From Acinetobacter sp. XH1741 (GTDB taxonomy: Bacteria > Pseudomonadota > Gammaproteobacteria > Pseudomonadales > Moraxellaceae): a stretch of DNA of 64,000 nucleotides. The DNA lies in assembly GCF_041021895.1 (NCBI RefSeq), contig NZ_CP157428.1, forward strand, positions 3,763,220-3,827,219. Reading direction: 5' to 3'. This document shows positions 27,901 to 35,041 of the stretch, piece after piece (position 1 is the first letter of the stretch; each line of letters opens with the position of its first letter). The notes under the pieces were generated by a model, which saw only the letters and a list, made by a program, of their open reading frames with translations, searched no databases and was not told the DNA's origin. Made by a program: the position numbers and the translations under genes.

Positions 27901-28164
27901 TTACTCTCTAATTGTAAAATAGTGGGTAGAAAAATAATCCTACCTAAATGGTATGTCACATCTTCTCTTTTATATTCTACTGAAAAATCACAGCTCAAGA
28001 CTTTGAATAAAGAATAAATCTGTCAATTTCACTAAAATTATAGATCATCACTTATTTTCACAAATCATCTCCCAAATGAAATTTCATAAGAGATCTAAAC
28101 TTTGCTATAAATTAAGCATTAACAATAAAAAAGCTAAATTATAATTAATAGGCAATCATTTTAA

Positions 28165-28205
28165 ACCCAACAAAAAACCCCTAAGCCGTTAGCTTAGGGG
28201 TTTTC
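28165..28205 (-). terminator. probable ancestral tRNA-Leu terminator, now 8.5 kb from its gene
   Basis: ACCCCTAAGC/GCTTAGGGGT hairpin with A6 on the left, so it terminates minus-strand transcripts. Before integration it would have lain just downstream of the tRNA-Leu 3' end; the element has separated them. Confidence 0.65.
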
Positions 28206-28230
28206 GTAGAATCATAAGATTCTGAATCTT

Positions 28231-28248
28231 GGTCCGAGGGTCGGACTC
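28231..28248. repeat. left attachment site (att) of the island
   Basis: GGTCC-GAGGGTCGGACTC, sharing 15 identical bases (28234-28248) with the tRNA-Leu T-arm/acceptor end at 36787-36801. One C is missing compared with the tRNA copy, so this copy would not restore a perfect acceptor stem. Confidence 0.85.
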
Positions 28249-28513
28249 AAATAAAAACATAAATAACTGATAAATATCAAATAATATAATAACATAACAA
28301 ACAGGGATCCATCAAGGGGACCAAAAAAGTTATCTAATCCAAAGATGAATTCTTAAGTTAGAGTACCTAAGTGATATAAAAATTGGACTAATTTGTTTAA
28401 AAGTAAAGTAATACTTATGATACCTAACACCTTTAATAAGTCTGATCAAACCACCCTTATTTACCCACTATCTCTACTCCTCGGAATGAACTAGATTCAA
28501 TCAGTATATAGTA

Positions 28514-28545
28514 GTAAAAACTCTTCACTTGAGGAAAATGAAGAG
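28514..28545 (-). terminator. terminator of the type VI cassette
   Basis: CTCTTCA/TGAAGAG stem with an 11-base loop, preceded on the plus strand by AAAAA, which becomes the U tract of minus-strand transcripts. It lies 58 bases after the immunity candidate's stop. Confidence 0.6.
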
Positions 28546-28602
28546 CTATAAATGAATACATGTATAGTATATAAAGCAATCAATGATCTTTTTAAAAGTA
28601 TT

Positions 28603-29088
28603 TTAATTTAAGAGATTCATTAACCAATAATAGAGATTTTTTAATTTAGTCCAAAGGCTATTGCTAGAGTAATCATATTGGTTAGTGCCACAATATGTAC
28701 CTTTTTCTAGATCTGCTTTAGCTTCTAATAATACAGTTTTTCCTTCGGAATTTTGATTTACACATATTCGTTGATTATACTCTTGATCAGTTTCAAGCCA
28801 AATGGAATAGGGCAAATTCTCTTTAAACTCTGATTTATTAATTTTAATACAGTTCTCTTCAATAATAGGCATTTTAAGATTCAAATAAGTTTTTGAATAA
28901 GAATCATGAAAGGCATTAATTCCATCTACTTTCCCCATGTAAATCAACGTTTTGTCATCGGGTGTTTTATCATAACCTCCTTTTGTAAATACACAGACAT
29001 CATTGTCTTTAATTTTTGCATATAGGGTGGCATATGGAGAGGCGCTAACAGCACTACTAATAAAAATTAGTAAATATAATAATTTCAT
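28603..29088 (-). CDS. secreted protein, candidate immunity partner of the metallopeptidase effector
   Basis: A 161-residue protein with a clear signal peptide (LLYLLIFISSAVSA, cut near residue 16) and four or five Cys in the mature part, suggesting a disulfide-bonded periplasmic protein. I do not recognise the fold. It begins six bases after the effector gene, the classic place for an immunity gene, and its periplasmic address would fit an effector acting in the periplasm. The immunity role is inference. A hydrophobic C-terminal tail (NLYYWLMNLLN) is unusual. Confidence 0.65.
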   Translation of the reverse strand: MKLLYLLIFISSAVSASPYATLYAKIKDNDVCVFTKGGYDKTPDDKTLIYMGKVDGINAFHDSYSKTYLNLKMPIIEENCIKINKSEFKENLPYSIWLETDQEYNQRICVNQNSEGKTVLLEAKADLEKGTYCGTNQYDYSSNSLWTKLKNLYYWLMNLLN

Positions 29089-29094
29089 AGAAAT

Positions 29095-29799
29095 TTAACT
29101 CGATGGCAATAGAGATTTATCATTAGGATTTTCTAAAAATTCTTTTAAAGTATATAAAACATAAGGTTCTAATTTAAGACTAAGTTGATGATGTCTTCTA
29201 GTAGGCTTTGCATATCTTAGAAACTTAGCATCAAAATAATGTTCTATAATACGCCCCTGTTGTTCGTAGTTAAATTCATTAAATTTTTTATATAAGTCTC
29301 TACCTCTTAAATCTGTTGCATATGGTGATATATCTTCACCTCTACTTGCATCAGGGGAGCCAACTGTTTTGAAATATTCACCACGGCAGACACGTTTTAC
29401 TTTATTCATACCTTGAAAGCCTAATGCATTCTGCCAGACATGTGTTACCTCATGCATAAACCAATGTCTCAATGATGGATCTGCTGTTGTAAAATCAGGA
29501 TTGTCTATATAATCTTTTCGTGGAAGAGTAATAATATGACCAAAGGGAGTAATAGCATTACCAGATAAACTCTGTACAAAACCTCCCATAACGATCCAAA
29601 TTTTTTTATAGTCAATCGAATCTTTAAAGACTGATTTACACATTATAATTTCTCTATCAGTTAGCCTTCTTCGTGTCACAATATTTATTGTTTTTGTTGG
29701 TGCTGGTCCTTTCTTTTTCAATTCTTCTAGTGTTTCACTCATTGAAAATATTTTTTCACGAGTATCAATTTCATTCTTATTTGTAAAAATATCAGCCAT
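29095..29799 (-). CDS. candidate type VI effector, HExxH zinc metallopeptidase
   Basis: A 234-residue protein. The zincin motif HEVTH (about residues 116-120) sits in FMHEVTHVWQNALGF, with a possible third ligand Glu in NYEQQGRIIEHYF about 60 residues later (gluzincin-like spacing). GHIITLPRKDYID just before it resembles the strand preceding HELTH in DUF4157-type and Rhs-linked peptidases. VgrG2b of Pseudomonas carries a comparable periplasm-acting metallopeptidase; relatedness is inference. Of three in-frame ATG codons the third (29799) is best spaced from GAGGA; it overlaps the PAAR stop by eight bases, so translation is probably coupled. Confidence 0.7.
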   Translation of the reverse strand: MADIFTNKNEIDTREKIFSMSETLEELKKKGPAPTKTINIVTRRRLTDREIIMCKSVFKDSIDYKKIWIVMGGFVQSLSGNAITPFGHIITLPRKDYIDNPDFTTADPSLRHWFMHEVTHVWQNALGFQGMNKVKRVCRGEYFKTVGSPDASRGEDISPYATDLRGRDLYKKFNEFNYEQQGRIIEHYFDAKFLRYAKPTRRHHQLSLKLEPYVLYTLKEFLENPNDKSLLPSS

Positions 29800-30310
29800 G
29801 GTCATGTTCCTCATATATGATATGAATTTGGATTTCTTCTTTATTTTCGCTAGTAATTAAATCTGTAAAGCCTTTTGCATCCGTTTTCCCATGAATAATA
29901 TTTCCACCTTTTTCTACTTCATAACATACATTGCTTAAAGGCTCTCCTGTTAGCTCATCTTGCAATAAGAATCTCTGACCATATTGAAGGGTAGGAACAA
30001 AACTAGAATTATTTGTATTATCTGATGATCGGCTATAAGGACTACCACTATCCCCTACAACATGAGACTGTTGTGGTTGAATAGTTGCTCCACATGATAG
30101 CTTATCACCTGCATATGCCACTGGCTTACCATCCATAATTATATGGTCATGGCTTTTAATAACTACAGACCAACACCTGCATTTAGGACACATATGACCA
30201 TCACCAGCTCTAACAAATAAGTTTCCCATTTGAGAAGTTCTCATTTGAGTAGATGGAATAATTCCACCATGATCTGTAATAGCATTATGGATTGCAAAAC
30301 CTTTAGCCAT
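29792..30310 (-). CDS. PAAR-domain protein with C-terminal adaptor-like extension
   Basis: A 172-residue protein. Residues 1-86 form a PAAR domain (GGIIPSTQ, VRAGDGHMCPKC, VAYAGDKLSCGATI) that caps the VgrG spike of the type VI secretion system, with Cys/His residues for the tip metal. Residues 113-165 (RFLLQDELTGEPLSNVCYEV... TDAKGFTDLI) resemble the transthyretin-like extensions of VgrG and PAAR proteins that hold effectors. AAGGAGT is placed seven bases before the ATG. It lies directly upstream of, and overlaps, the effector gene. Confidence 0.85.
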   Translation of the reverse strand: MAKGFAIHNAITDHGGIIPSTQMRTSQMGNLFVRAGDGHMCPKCRCWSVVIKSHDHIIMDGKPVAYAGDKLSCGATIQPQQSHVVGDSGSPYSRSSDNTNNSSFVPTLQYGQRFLLQDELTGEPLSNVCYEVEKGGNIIHGKTDAKGFTDLITSENKEEIQIHIIYEEHDHG

Positions 30311-30326
30311 GATTTACTCCTTAAAA

Positions 30327-30755
30327 TTAGTCATGACTTAAAAAGTTTTTAGGCTTTGGTTGATCTTTATAAATTCTGATAGCGACAGAAGTATTAGGAC
30401 TATCAATAATTTCATCACCATTTTCTAAGCGACTACCTACTAATGCTACTGGTAAGCCTTCAACAACGCATGCTGTACCAGCACCAGAGATAATCTTAGA
30501 GGTTGTACCATCTGCATAAATAACTTCATCACCTACACGAGCAATAGATAATCCTTTAATTTTTGAACTGTTAGATGATGCATTAACTAACCCCCCATTC
30601 ATGGATTTAGCACCATGTACAGCAACATGGTAAATAGTATGAGGTTTATTATTCCAATAGAGTTGTTCAGCATTAGAAATTTGTTGAATATCATTTTCTG
30701 AAAGCTTTTCTAATTGTTCAATAGGAAGGTCTTTTAAAAAAATAGGATTTGTCAT
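30327..30755 (-). CDS. second PAAR-domain protein
   Basis: A 142-residue protein. An N-terminal 40-residue region (IEQLEKLSENDIQQISNAEQLYW) precedes a PAAR-like domain: NGGLVNASSNSSKIKGL, IARVGDEVIYADG, TACVVEGLPVALVGSRLENGD. The frame extends 15 codons upstream, but AGGAAACATA before the ATG at 30755 fixes the start. It ends 16 bases before the other PAAR gene, so the two form an operon. Two different PAAR proteins side by side is less common; one may be an adaptor or serve another effector. Confidence 0.8.
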   Translation of the reverse strand: MTNPIFLKDLPIEQLEKLSENDIQQISNAEQLYWNNKPHTIYHVAVHGAKSMNGGLVNASSNSSKIKGLSIARVGDEVIYADGTTSKIISGAGTACVVEGLPVALVGSRLENGDEIIDSPNTSVAIRIYKDQPKPKNFLSHD

Positions 30756-31058
30756 TATGTTTCCTGATCTAATTTTCAATACAATAATATCAAAACTCAC
30801 TTAAATTAAAAAATAAATAATATGTAAATAATGAAATTGACATTTGGAAATATTATTTGATTATCCTCTATAAGAAGAAATATTATCGATTATCTTTTCA
30901 AGATTATATACAGAATTATGAGTTTAGCGACGATAGCTGACGCTATATTTCAATTAAAAGCAAAAGTAATTTATAGCAATAAAAAACGGCGTATATGATT
31001 ACGCCGTAATATGGTTCTCGAATAGGAAATTATGATTATTCATTTTTATATAGCTTAT
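30756..31058. other. gap between the PAAR operon and the membrane-protein gene
   Basis: About 300 very AT-rich bases that must contain the promoter of the type VI cassette and the terminator at 30979. I see no gene here; no convincing -35/-10 pair was assigned. Confidence 0.5.
30979..31007 (-). terminator. terminator after the membrane-protein gene
   Basis: Perfect ACGGCGTA/TACGCCGT stem with a six-base loop, A run on the left, so it ends minus-strand transcription of the gene at 31059. Confidence 0.85.
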
Positions 31059-31823
31059 CTATTGTACTGTCACAACAATATTTCCTCCCTTATCTTCTAT
31101 CTCATATTTATGTTGATAGTTATTACACTGCATTGTATAGCCTCCCCCACGAATATATGGAATTGCAGAAGATACAGTGTCACACTTATAACCATTAACA
31201 AGTACAGCAAGAATAAGCTGTGAAAGAATATCTTCATCAATTTTTGAGTTAATTATTGCTTCTGGTTCTACCTTATATTGCAAGTTACCGAATGACTGTT
31301 TAACGGAACTTTCTCTTACTTCATTAGTTTTTTTATTCTTACCACAGATAAAATTAAAGGTATCACCTGTGCTTGCTTCGGACACAGGAGTAAACCACGA
31401 ACCTTTTTCAGAATAATTCTTTATATTATCAATACTATCTCCTTCTCCTAGAACCCGCATCTTCCCAGTCTTACATTTGATTTCATACTTATTAAACAGG
31501 GTCTGCTCTACACCAATTCTTTTATAAATAACAATGAATCCATCATTATTACTTTCTTTGCTTACTAAAAAATATTTGCCTCTATCTGATGAATCACTAA
31601 TAGGGATAGGTACTTCCACTTCCTTGCTCTCTGTACCTTTAATCTCACTTTCTGTTTGTGTAACTATTGGAGAATACTCATCCGTATTCCATGATGAACT
31701 AATCGCTAAAGAAGCTAAAAAAACAATTAGAACTACTATTATCAATAGGACTACTCCAGCTTTACCTTGCTGTTTCGATGACATAAACAAGCTCTTTTTT
31801 CTGTTATAGAAATTATTTTCCAT
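31059..31823 (-). CDS. single-pass membrane protein of unknown function
   Basis: A 254-residue protein with a basic N-terminus, one transmembrane helix (about residues 23-42, GVVLLIIVVLIVFLASLAI) and a roughly 210-residue outer part, i.e. a type II topology. The outer part contains four Cys (positions near 118, 161, 220 and 236) and no recognisable motif. GGGGGAAAT precedes the ATG, a strong ribosome binding site. It sits in the island between the PAAR operon and the XRE regulator. It could be another immunity protein or a regulator-linked gene; I cannot decide. Confidence 0.65.
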   Translation of the reverse strand: MENNFYNRKKSLFMSSKQQGKAGVVLLIIVVLIVFLASLAISSSWNTDEYSPIVTQTESEIKGTESKEVEVPIPISDSSDRGKYFLVSKESNNDGFIVIYKRIGVEQTLFNKYEIKCKTGKMRVLGEGDSIDNIKNYSEKGSWFTPVSEASTGDTFNFICGKNKKTNEVRESSVKQSFGNLQYKVEPEAIINSKIDEDILSQLILAVLVNGYKCDTVSSAIPYIRGGGYTMQCNNYQHKYEIEDKGGNIVVTVQ

Positions 31824-31881
31824 ATTTCCCCCAAAATAATATTTGTATCAGCAATCATACATAGAGCATCAAAAAATGTCA

Positions 31882-31941
31882 CTTATAGAGTGTGCTCTTA
31901 TATAGCGGGTTATTATAGGGAGTGGTCTTATAAGAGGTGAA
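31882..31941. promoter_or_regulatory. four tandem 15-bp repeats upstream of the XRE regulator
   Basis: Units begin at 31882, 31897, 31912 and 31927: CTTATAGAGTGTGCT, CTTATATAGCGGGTT, ATTATAGGGAGTGGT, CTTATAAGAGGTGAA. The six-base head [CA]TTATA recurs exactly every 15 bases, and later G residues partly line up. The array lies in the 156-base gap between two divergent genes, 38 bases before the regulator start, so it is a likely operator array for the XRE protein (inference). Confidence 0.7.
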
Positions 31942-31979
31942 ATTCTAAGATCCTTTCTATTTGTGTATGTAGCTAAGCA

Positions 31980-32210
31980 ATGGAAGAAAACCCTTTAATC
32001 TTATTTGGATTGCGGTTAAGAGAACTTAGAAAAATTAAGGGAATTTCTCAGGAGCGTTTAGCTTTAGAAAGTGGTATTGGTAGAAGTTATCTTGGTGAAG
32101 TAGAAAGAGGGAAACGAAATATTGCTCTACTTAATATTCATAAACTGGCTAAAGCTTTAAAAATTGAACCTAGTCTATTATTAGAAAGACCAGAGTTAGA
32201 CCAAAATTAA
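31980..32210 (+). CDS. small XRE-family helix-turn-helix regulator
   Basis: A 76-residue protein that is almost entirely an HTH_3 domain: FGLRLRELRKIKGISQERLALESGIGRSYLGEVERGKRNIAL, residues 9-50, with the recognition helix at GRSYLGEVERG. Size and sequence resemble the controller (C) proteins of restriction-modification systems, which also lack a Shine-Dalgarno site, as this gene does. No restriction or methylase gene is adjacent; an IS lies directly downstream. It probably controls the divergent gene and itself through the repeats upstream. Confidence 0.85.
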   Translation: MEENPLILFGLRLRELRKIKGISQERLALESGIGRSYLGEVERGKRNIALLNIHKLAKALKIEPSLLLERPELDQN

Positions 32211-32256
32211 TATATTTAATCTTTAACGGATGGTTGTAGTTTCTCATCTTGTAATG

Positions 32257-32264
32257 TGTCAAAC
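32257..32264. repeat. target-site duplication, left copy
   Basis: TGTCAAAC, identical to 33583-33590 on the other side of the IS. Eight bases is the usual duplication length for IS256-family transposition. Confidence 0.85.
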
Positions 32265-33582
32265 GAGCCTGTAAATTATTTTGTGTAAGTTCCATTTTTT
32301 ATAAATGATCTTTTAATCGATCATCGAACTGAATCGTAAACCAATTCATTGCTAAACGCCAATTTTGAATTGGCATCGTCCATTTCTTCGCAGCATTTGA
32401 TGTTGCTAAGTAAATGACCTTCTTTACTGAGTCATCAGATGAAAAGATTTTCCTTTTCTTCGTTGAATGGCGTATTACGCTATTCAACGACTCAATCGCA
32501 TTTGTTGTATAAATTGCATGACGTATTTCGGCTGGATAGCTAAAGATCGTTCGGATATTTTCCCAATTGGCCCGCCAGGATTCTCCAATTTTGGGATACT
32601 GGTGATTCCATTGATCACAGAAGATGTCTAGGGATTTTAAAGCATTTTCCTCTGTACTTGCCTGATAAATCGCTTTCAGACCCGACGTAACAGCTTTGTA
32701 GTCTTTCCAGCTTACAAATCTCAGGCTATTGCGTACAACATGCACGATACACAGTTGAATATCAGTATGAGGGTAAACAGAGGCTATCGCGTCAGGGAAG
32801 CCTTTTAATCCATCTACACAGGCAACAAGAATGTCCTGTACTCCTCGATTTTTTAGCTCTGTCATGACTGACAGCCAGAATTTGGCACCTTCTGTCTGAG
32901 CAATCCACATACCCAGTAATTCTTTTTGCCCATCCATATTGATGCCTAAAGCAAGGTATACGGACTTGTTAATCACATTGGAGTGCTGACGGACTTTGAC
33001 AACAATACAGTCAAGATAGACAACAGGATAAAGGCTATCTAAGGCTCTATTTTGCCACTCAGTCACTTGCTCAATCACAGCATCGGTAACTTTGCTGATG
33101 AGAGATGCTGACACATCGGCATCGTACATTTCTTTGAAGAAGGCTACAATTTCCCTATTAGTCATTCCTTTTGCATACAGTGAGAGGATTTGGTCATCCA
33201 TACTGGTGATGCGTGTTTGGTGCTTTTTTATAATTTGTGGCTCAAATGAACCTTCTCGATCACGGGGAATATCTAAAGCCAGTTGTCCATCTTGAGTTGT
33301 AATGGTTTTAGAACTAAACCCATTACGGCTATTTGAGCCTTTCTTGGGCTGATGCTTTTCATAACCGAGATGGTCTGAAAGTTCAGTATTGAGTGCAGTT
33401 TCAATCATGAATTTTTTAAAGACTGCTGTCATTTGGTTTAAGTCTTCTGGTGTTTTTAGACCTTTAGCCAATTCGGCAGCCATACTTTTGATTGTTGCTT
33501 CATCCATGTGAAGTACCTTTTGTAATTATCCTCTGAAGGATAAATGAAAATTAAGTACTTACACAAAATTTAGAACAGTCCC
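32265..33582. mobile_element. IS256-family insertion sequence, complete
   Basis: A 1318-bp element with one transposase gene, 26-bp imperfect terminal inverted repeats (32265-32290 and 33557-33582, about 19 of 26 matching, the inner 13 bases identical) and an 8-bp duplication. It entered between the XRE and AlpA-like genes, so no reading frame is visibly broken. Possibly ISAba26 or a close relative, which is from memory. Confidence 0.9.
32299..33507 (-). CDS. IS256-family (Mutator-type) transposase
   Basis: A 402-residue DDE transposase. The N-terminal part has the ELSDHLGYEKH segment common in the family; the catalytic acids are visible in VVYLDCIVVKVR (first Asp), ILVACVDGLKGFPDAI (second Asp) and TTNAIESLNSVIRHSTKKR (Glu). 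The length and intact frame suggest an active enzyme. ATG start on the minus strand preceded by AAAAGGTACTTCAC, a reasonable ribosome binding site. Confidence 0.95.
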   Translation of the reverse strand: MDEATIKSMAAELAKGLKTPEDLNQMTAVFKKFMIETALNTELSDHLGYEKHQPKKGSNSRNGFSSKTITTQDGQLALDIPRDREGSFEPQIIKKHQTRITSMDDQILSLYAKGMTNREIVAFFKEMYDADVSASLISKVTDAVIEQVTEWQNRALDSLYPVVYLDCIVVKVRQHSNVINKSVYLALGINMDGQKELLGMWIAQTEGAKFWLSVMTELKNRGVQDILVACVDGLKGFPDAIASVYPHTDIQLCIVHVVRNSLRFVSWKDYKAVTSGLKAIYQASTEENALKSLDIFCDQWNHQYPKIGESWRANWENIRTIFSYPAEIRHAIYTTNAIESLNSVIRHSTKKRKIFSSDDSVKKVIYLATSNAAKKWTMPIQNWRLAMNWFTIQFDDRLKDHL

Positions 33583-33590
33583 TGTCAAAC
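33557..33590. repeat. right inverted repeat and right target-site duplication of the IS
   Basis: 33557-33582 is the right terminal inverted repeat, sharing ACTTACACAAAAT with the left one in inverse orientation. TGTCAAAC follows at 33583-33590. Confidence 0.85.
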
Positions 33591-33652
33591 ATTTTTAGTT
33601 GTTATAACTCAATGACACATCTTCATACTCTTTACAGACTATGAACCTTCGC

Positions 33653-33910
33653 TTAACTGTATGTAGCTGTACGCATCATACTTTTCCAATTTTCATACCA
33701 TTCTACTATCTCTTGGTAATCATAATAGACAGCAGCTTGTCTTGTGACTCCCTCCTTCATGCCCTTCGGAAAATTTTCATCTTCTCTTTCCATTCTACTT
33801 AACTTATCTCTACTCACTCCCAATAAGGTGCATACTTCATTTTTTGTTAAACGAAGTGGCACTCTTAACACATTTTGAGTCACTCTCAGACTTTGATTTA
33901 AAGAACCCAT
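33653..33910 (-). CDS. AlpA-like helix-turn-helix regulator
   Basis: About 85 residues. The core is LRLTKNEVCTLLGVSRDKLSRMEREDENFPKG, with the HTH at TKNEVCTLLGVSRDKLSRM and the D-x-x-FP turn, the layout of AlpA/excisionase-type proteins that activate integrase genes or direct excision of P4-like elements. ATG at 33910 is preceded by GAGAGGTG; the frame also has upstream starts to 33943. It is transcribed in the same direction as the integrase. The regulator of excision is the likely role, inferred. Confidence 0.7.
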   Translation of the reverse strand: MGSLNQSLRVTQNVLRVPLRLTKNEVCTLLGVSRDKLSRMEREDENFPKGMKEGVTRQAAVYYDYQEIVEWYENWKSMMRTATYS

Positions 33911-34516
33911 CTTTAACACACCTCTCACTCTCATATAGATCAATTTAAACAGCCGTTATAAGAGATTACAGCCACTTAACACTAACAATATAGGGTTGTA
34001 GCCACCATGCTATCAAACGCGCTCTATGGCAACTACAAGAGCCTTTAAAAGCACATAAAACAATGATTCTCTCATTAATAAACTATTTTAATGCTAAGAG
34101 GTCATAATGTATAACTAAAGGTATTCATTAATAATTTTATTAATTTTTTTATAAAAATTAACATCACTTGTTCAGCTTAACCCTGAATCCTCCACCCTCT
34201 AAATTAATCACCTTAAGGTTAGAAATATCTAGACAATAATTTTTATAGAGCATGAGTGGGAAACAACACTCTGTTTACTTAATAATTTATACTTAGAGAC
34301 AAATTCCTCCCTTTAAATGATAAGAAAGAATACCTTTTAGATTACTCCCCCCCTTCAAACCCCTTATTTTCTTTTTTACCTTTTAACTCCTTTTCAAGTA
34401 TCTTTTTTCTTAGGCTAAATACTTAACATACTTAGTTAAAACTTAAGTTAAGCATTTTTTACTTTAAGAATTGAAAATTAAAATTGTAATTACATTTATT
34501 AACATTACAGAATTTA
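33911..34516. other. 600-base region upstream of the AlpA-like gene, with short repeats
   Basis: No gene is supported. 33967-33977 (TTACAGCCACT), 33997-34007 (TTGTAGCCACC) and, inverted, 34029-34039 (GGCAACTACAA) form three related 11-base sites; the first two are exactly 30 bases apart. The rest is very AT-rich with a pyrimidine-rich run near 34360-34390. It may be the control or origin region of the element. Confidence 0.5.
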
Positions 34517-35041
34517 TTATCTTCTTATAAAACTCGATCGATTTATACCTGAGTAACGATTAAATTTTCTTCCCTTGATTTCGTAATATGAAGAAAAATC
34601 ATGTAATGCTTGTATTCGGATTTTTTCGATTGCTCTCAGTACATCTTGTTCACCCAATAATCTGGCTTTAATATTTACTTCATCTCCATATATGGCTTCT
34701 ACAATTCCATGTAACAACTCTTCTTCAATTTTTGCTGATGCATGAAAGGTAATATAAATTTGTACGAAATTTTTTCTTCTATATTGTGTTTGAAACCCTC
34801 TTATTAGAGTGACATTCATTTTCCTAAGCTCAAAAAGAATGCCTATATTAGAAACTTTTCTTCTTAATTTATCTCTAAACTTATCCAATCCTGATAAGAT
34901 AATTTCCTCGGCTCTAGTTTTATCCTCTTCTCTATCCGCTCCTTCTAATCGAGGAAATACACTATATTGATAGAGCCACTGGTGATCTCTCAACTCAGTA
35001 ATTAATTTTCTCTTTCTTTTTTCTGCTGATGTTTCACTCAT
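34517..35041 (-). CDS. unknown basic protein of the island
   Basis: A 174-residue protein that I do not recognise. The N-terminus is strongly charged (SAEKRKRKLITELRDH), the middle is rich in Arg/Lys with ILSGLDKFRDKLRRKVSNIG and a beta-like stretch FVQIYITFHA, and the C-terminus is basic (NRYSGINRSSFIRR). No signal peptide or membrane segment. GGGGAGAAG lies upstream of the ATG, so it is expressed. Charge pattern suggests a nucleic-acid-binding protein, which is only a guess. Confidence 0.6.
   Translation of the reverse strand: MSETSAEKRKRKLITELRDHQWLYQYSVFPRLEGADREEDKTRAEEIILSGLDKFRDKLRRKVSNIGILFELRKMNVTLIRGFQTQYRRKNFVQIYITFHASAKIEEELLHGIVEAIYGDEVNIKARLLGEQDVLRAIEKIRIQALHDFSSYYEIKGRKFNRYSGINRSSFIRR

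Larger units (their letters stand above)
27901..28602. other. intergenic region spanning the left edge of the integrated element
   Basis: About 700 non-coding bases. The left part is chromosomal and ends with the hairpin at 28165 and the att copy at 28231; the right part (from 28249) belongs to the element and ends with the terminator of the type VI cassette. No gene is supported here; frames are short and interrupted. Confidence 0.6.

Noticed and set aside
28231..28248. A second tRNA-like sequence at the left island edge
   Set aside because: It matches only the 3' acceptor/T-arm of tRNA-Leu (18 bases); no D-arm or anticodon follows. It is an attachment-site repeat, not a gene.
31980..32210. 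Restriction-modification locus suggested by the controller-like XRE protein
   Set aside because: No methyltransferase or endonuclease frame is present on either side, and the flanking genes are explained otherwise.
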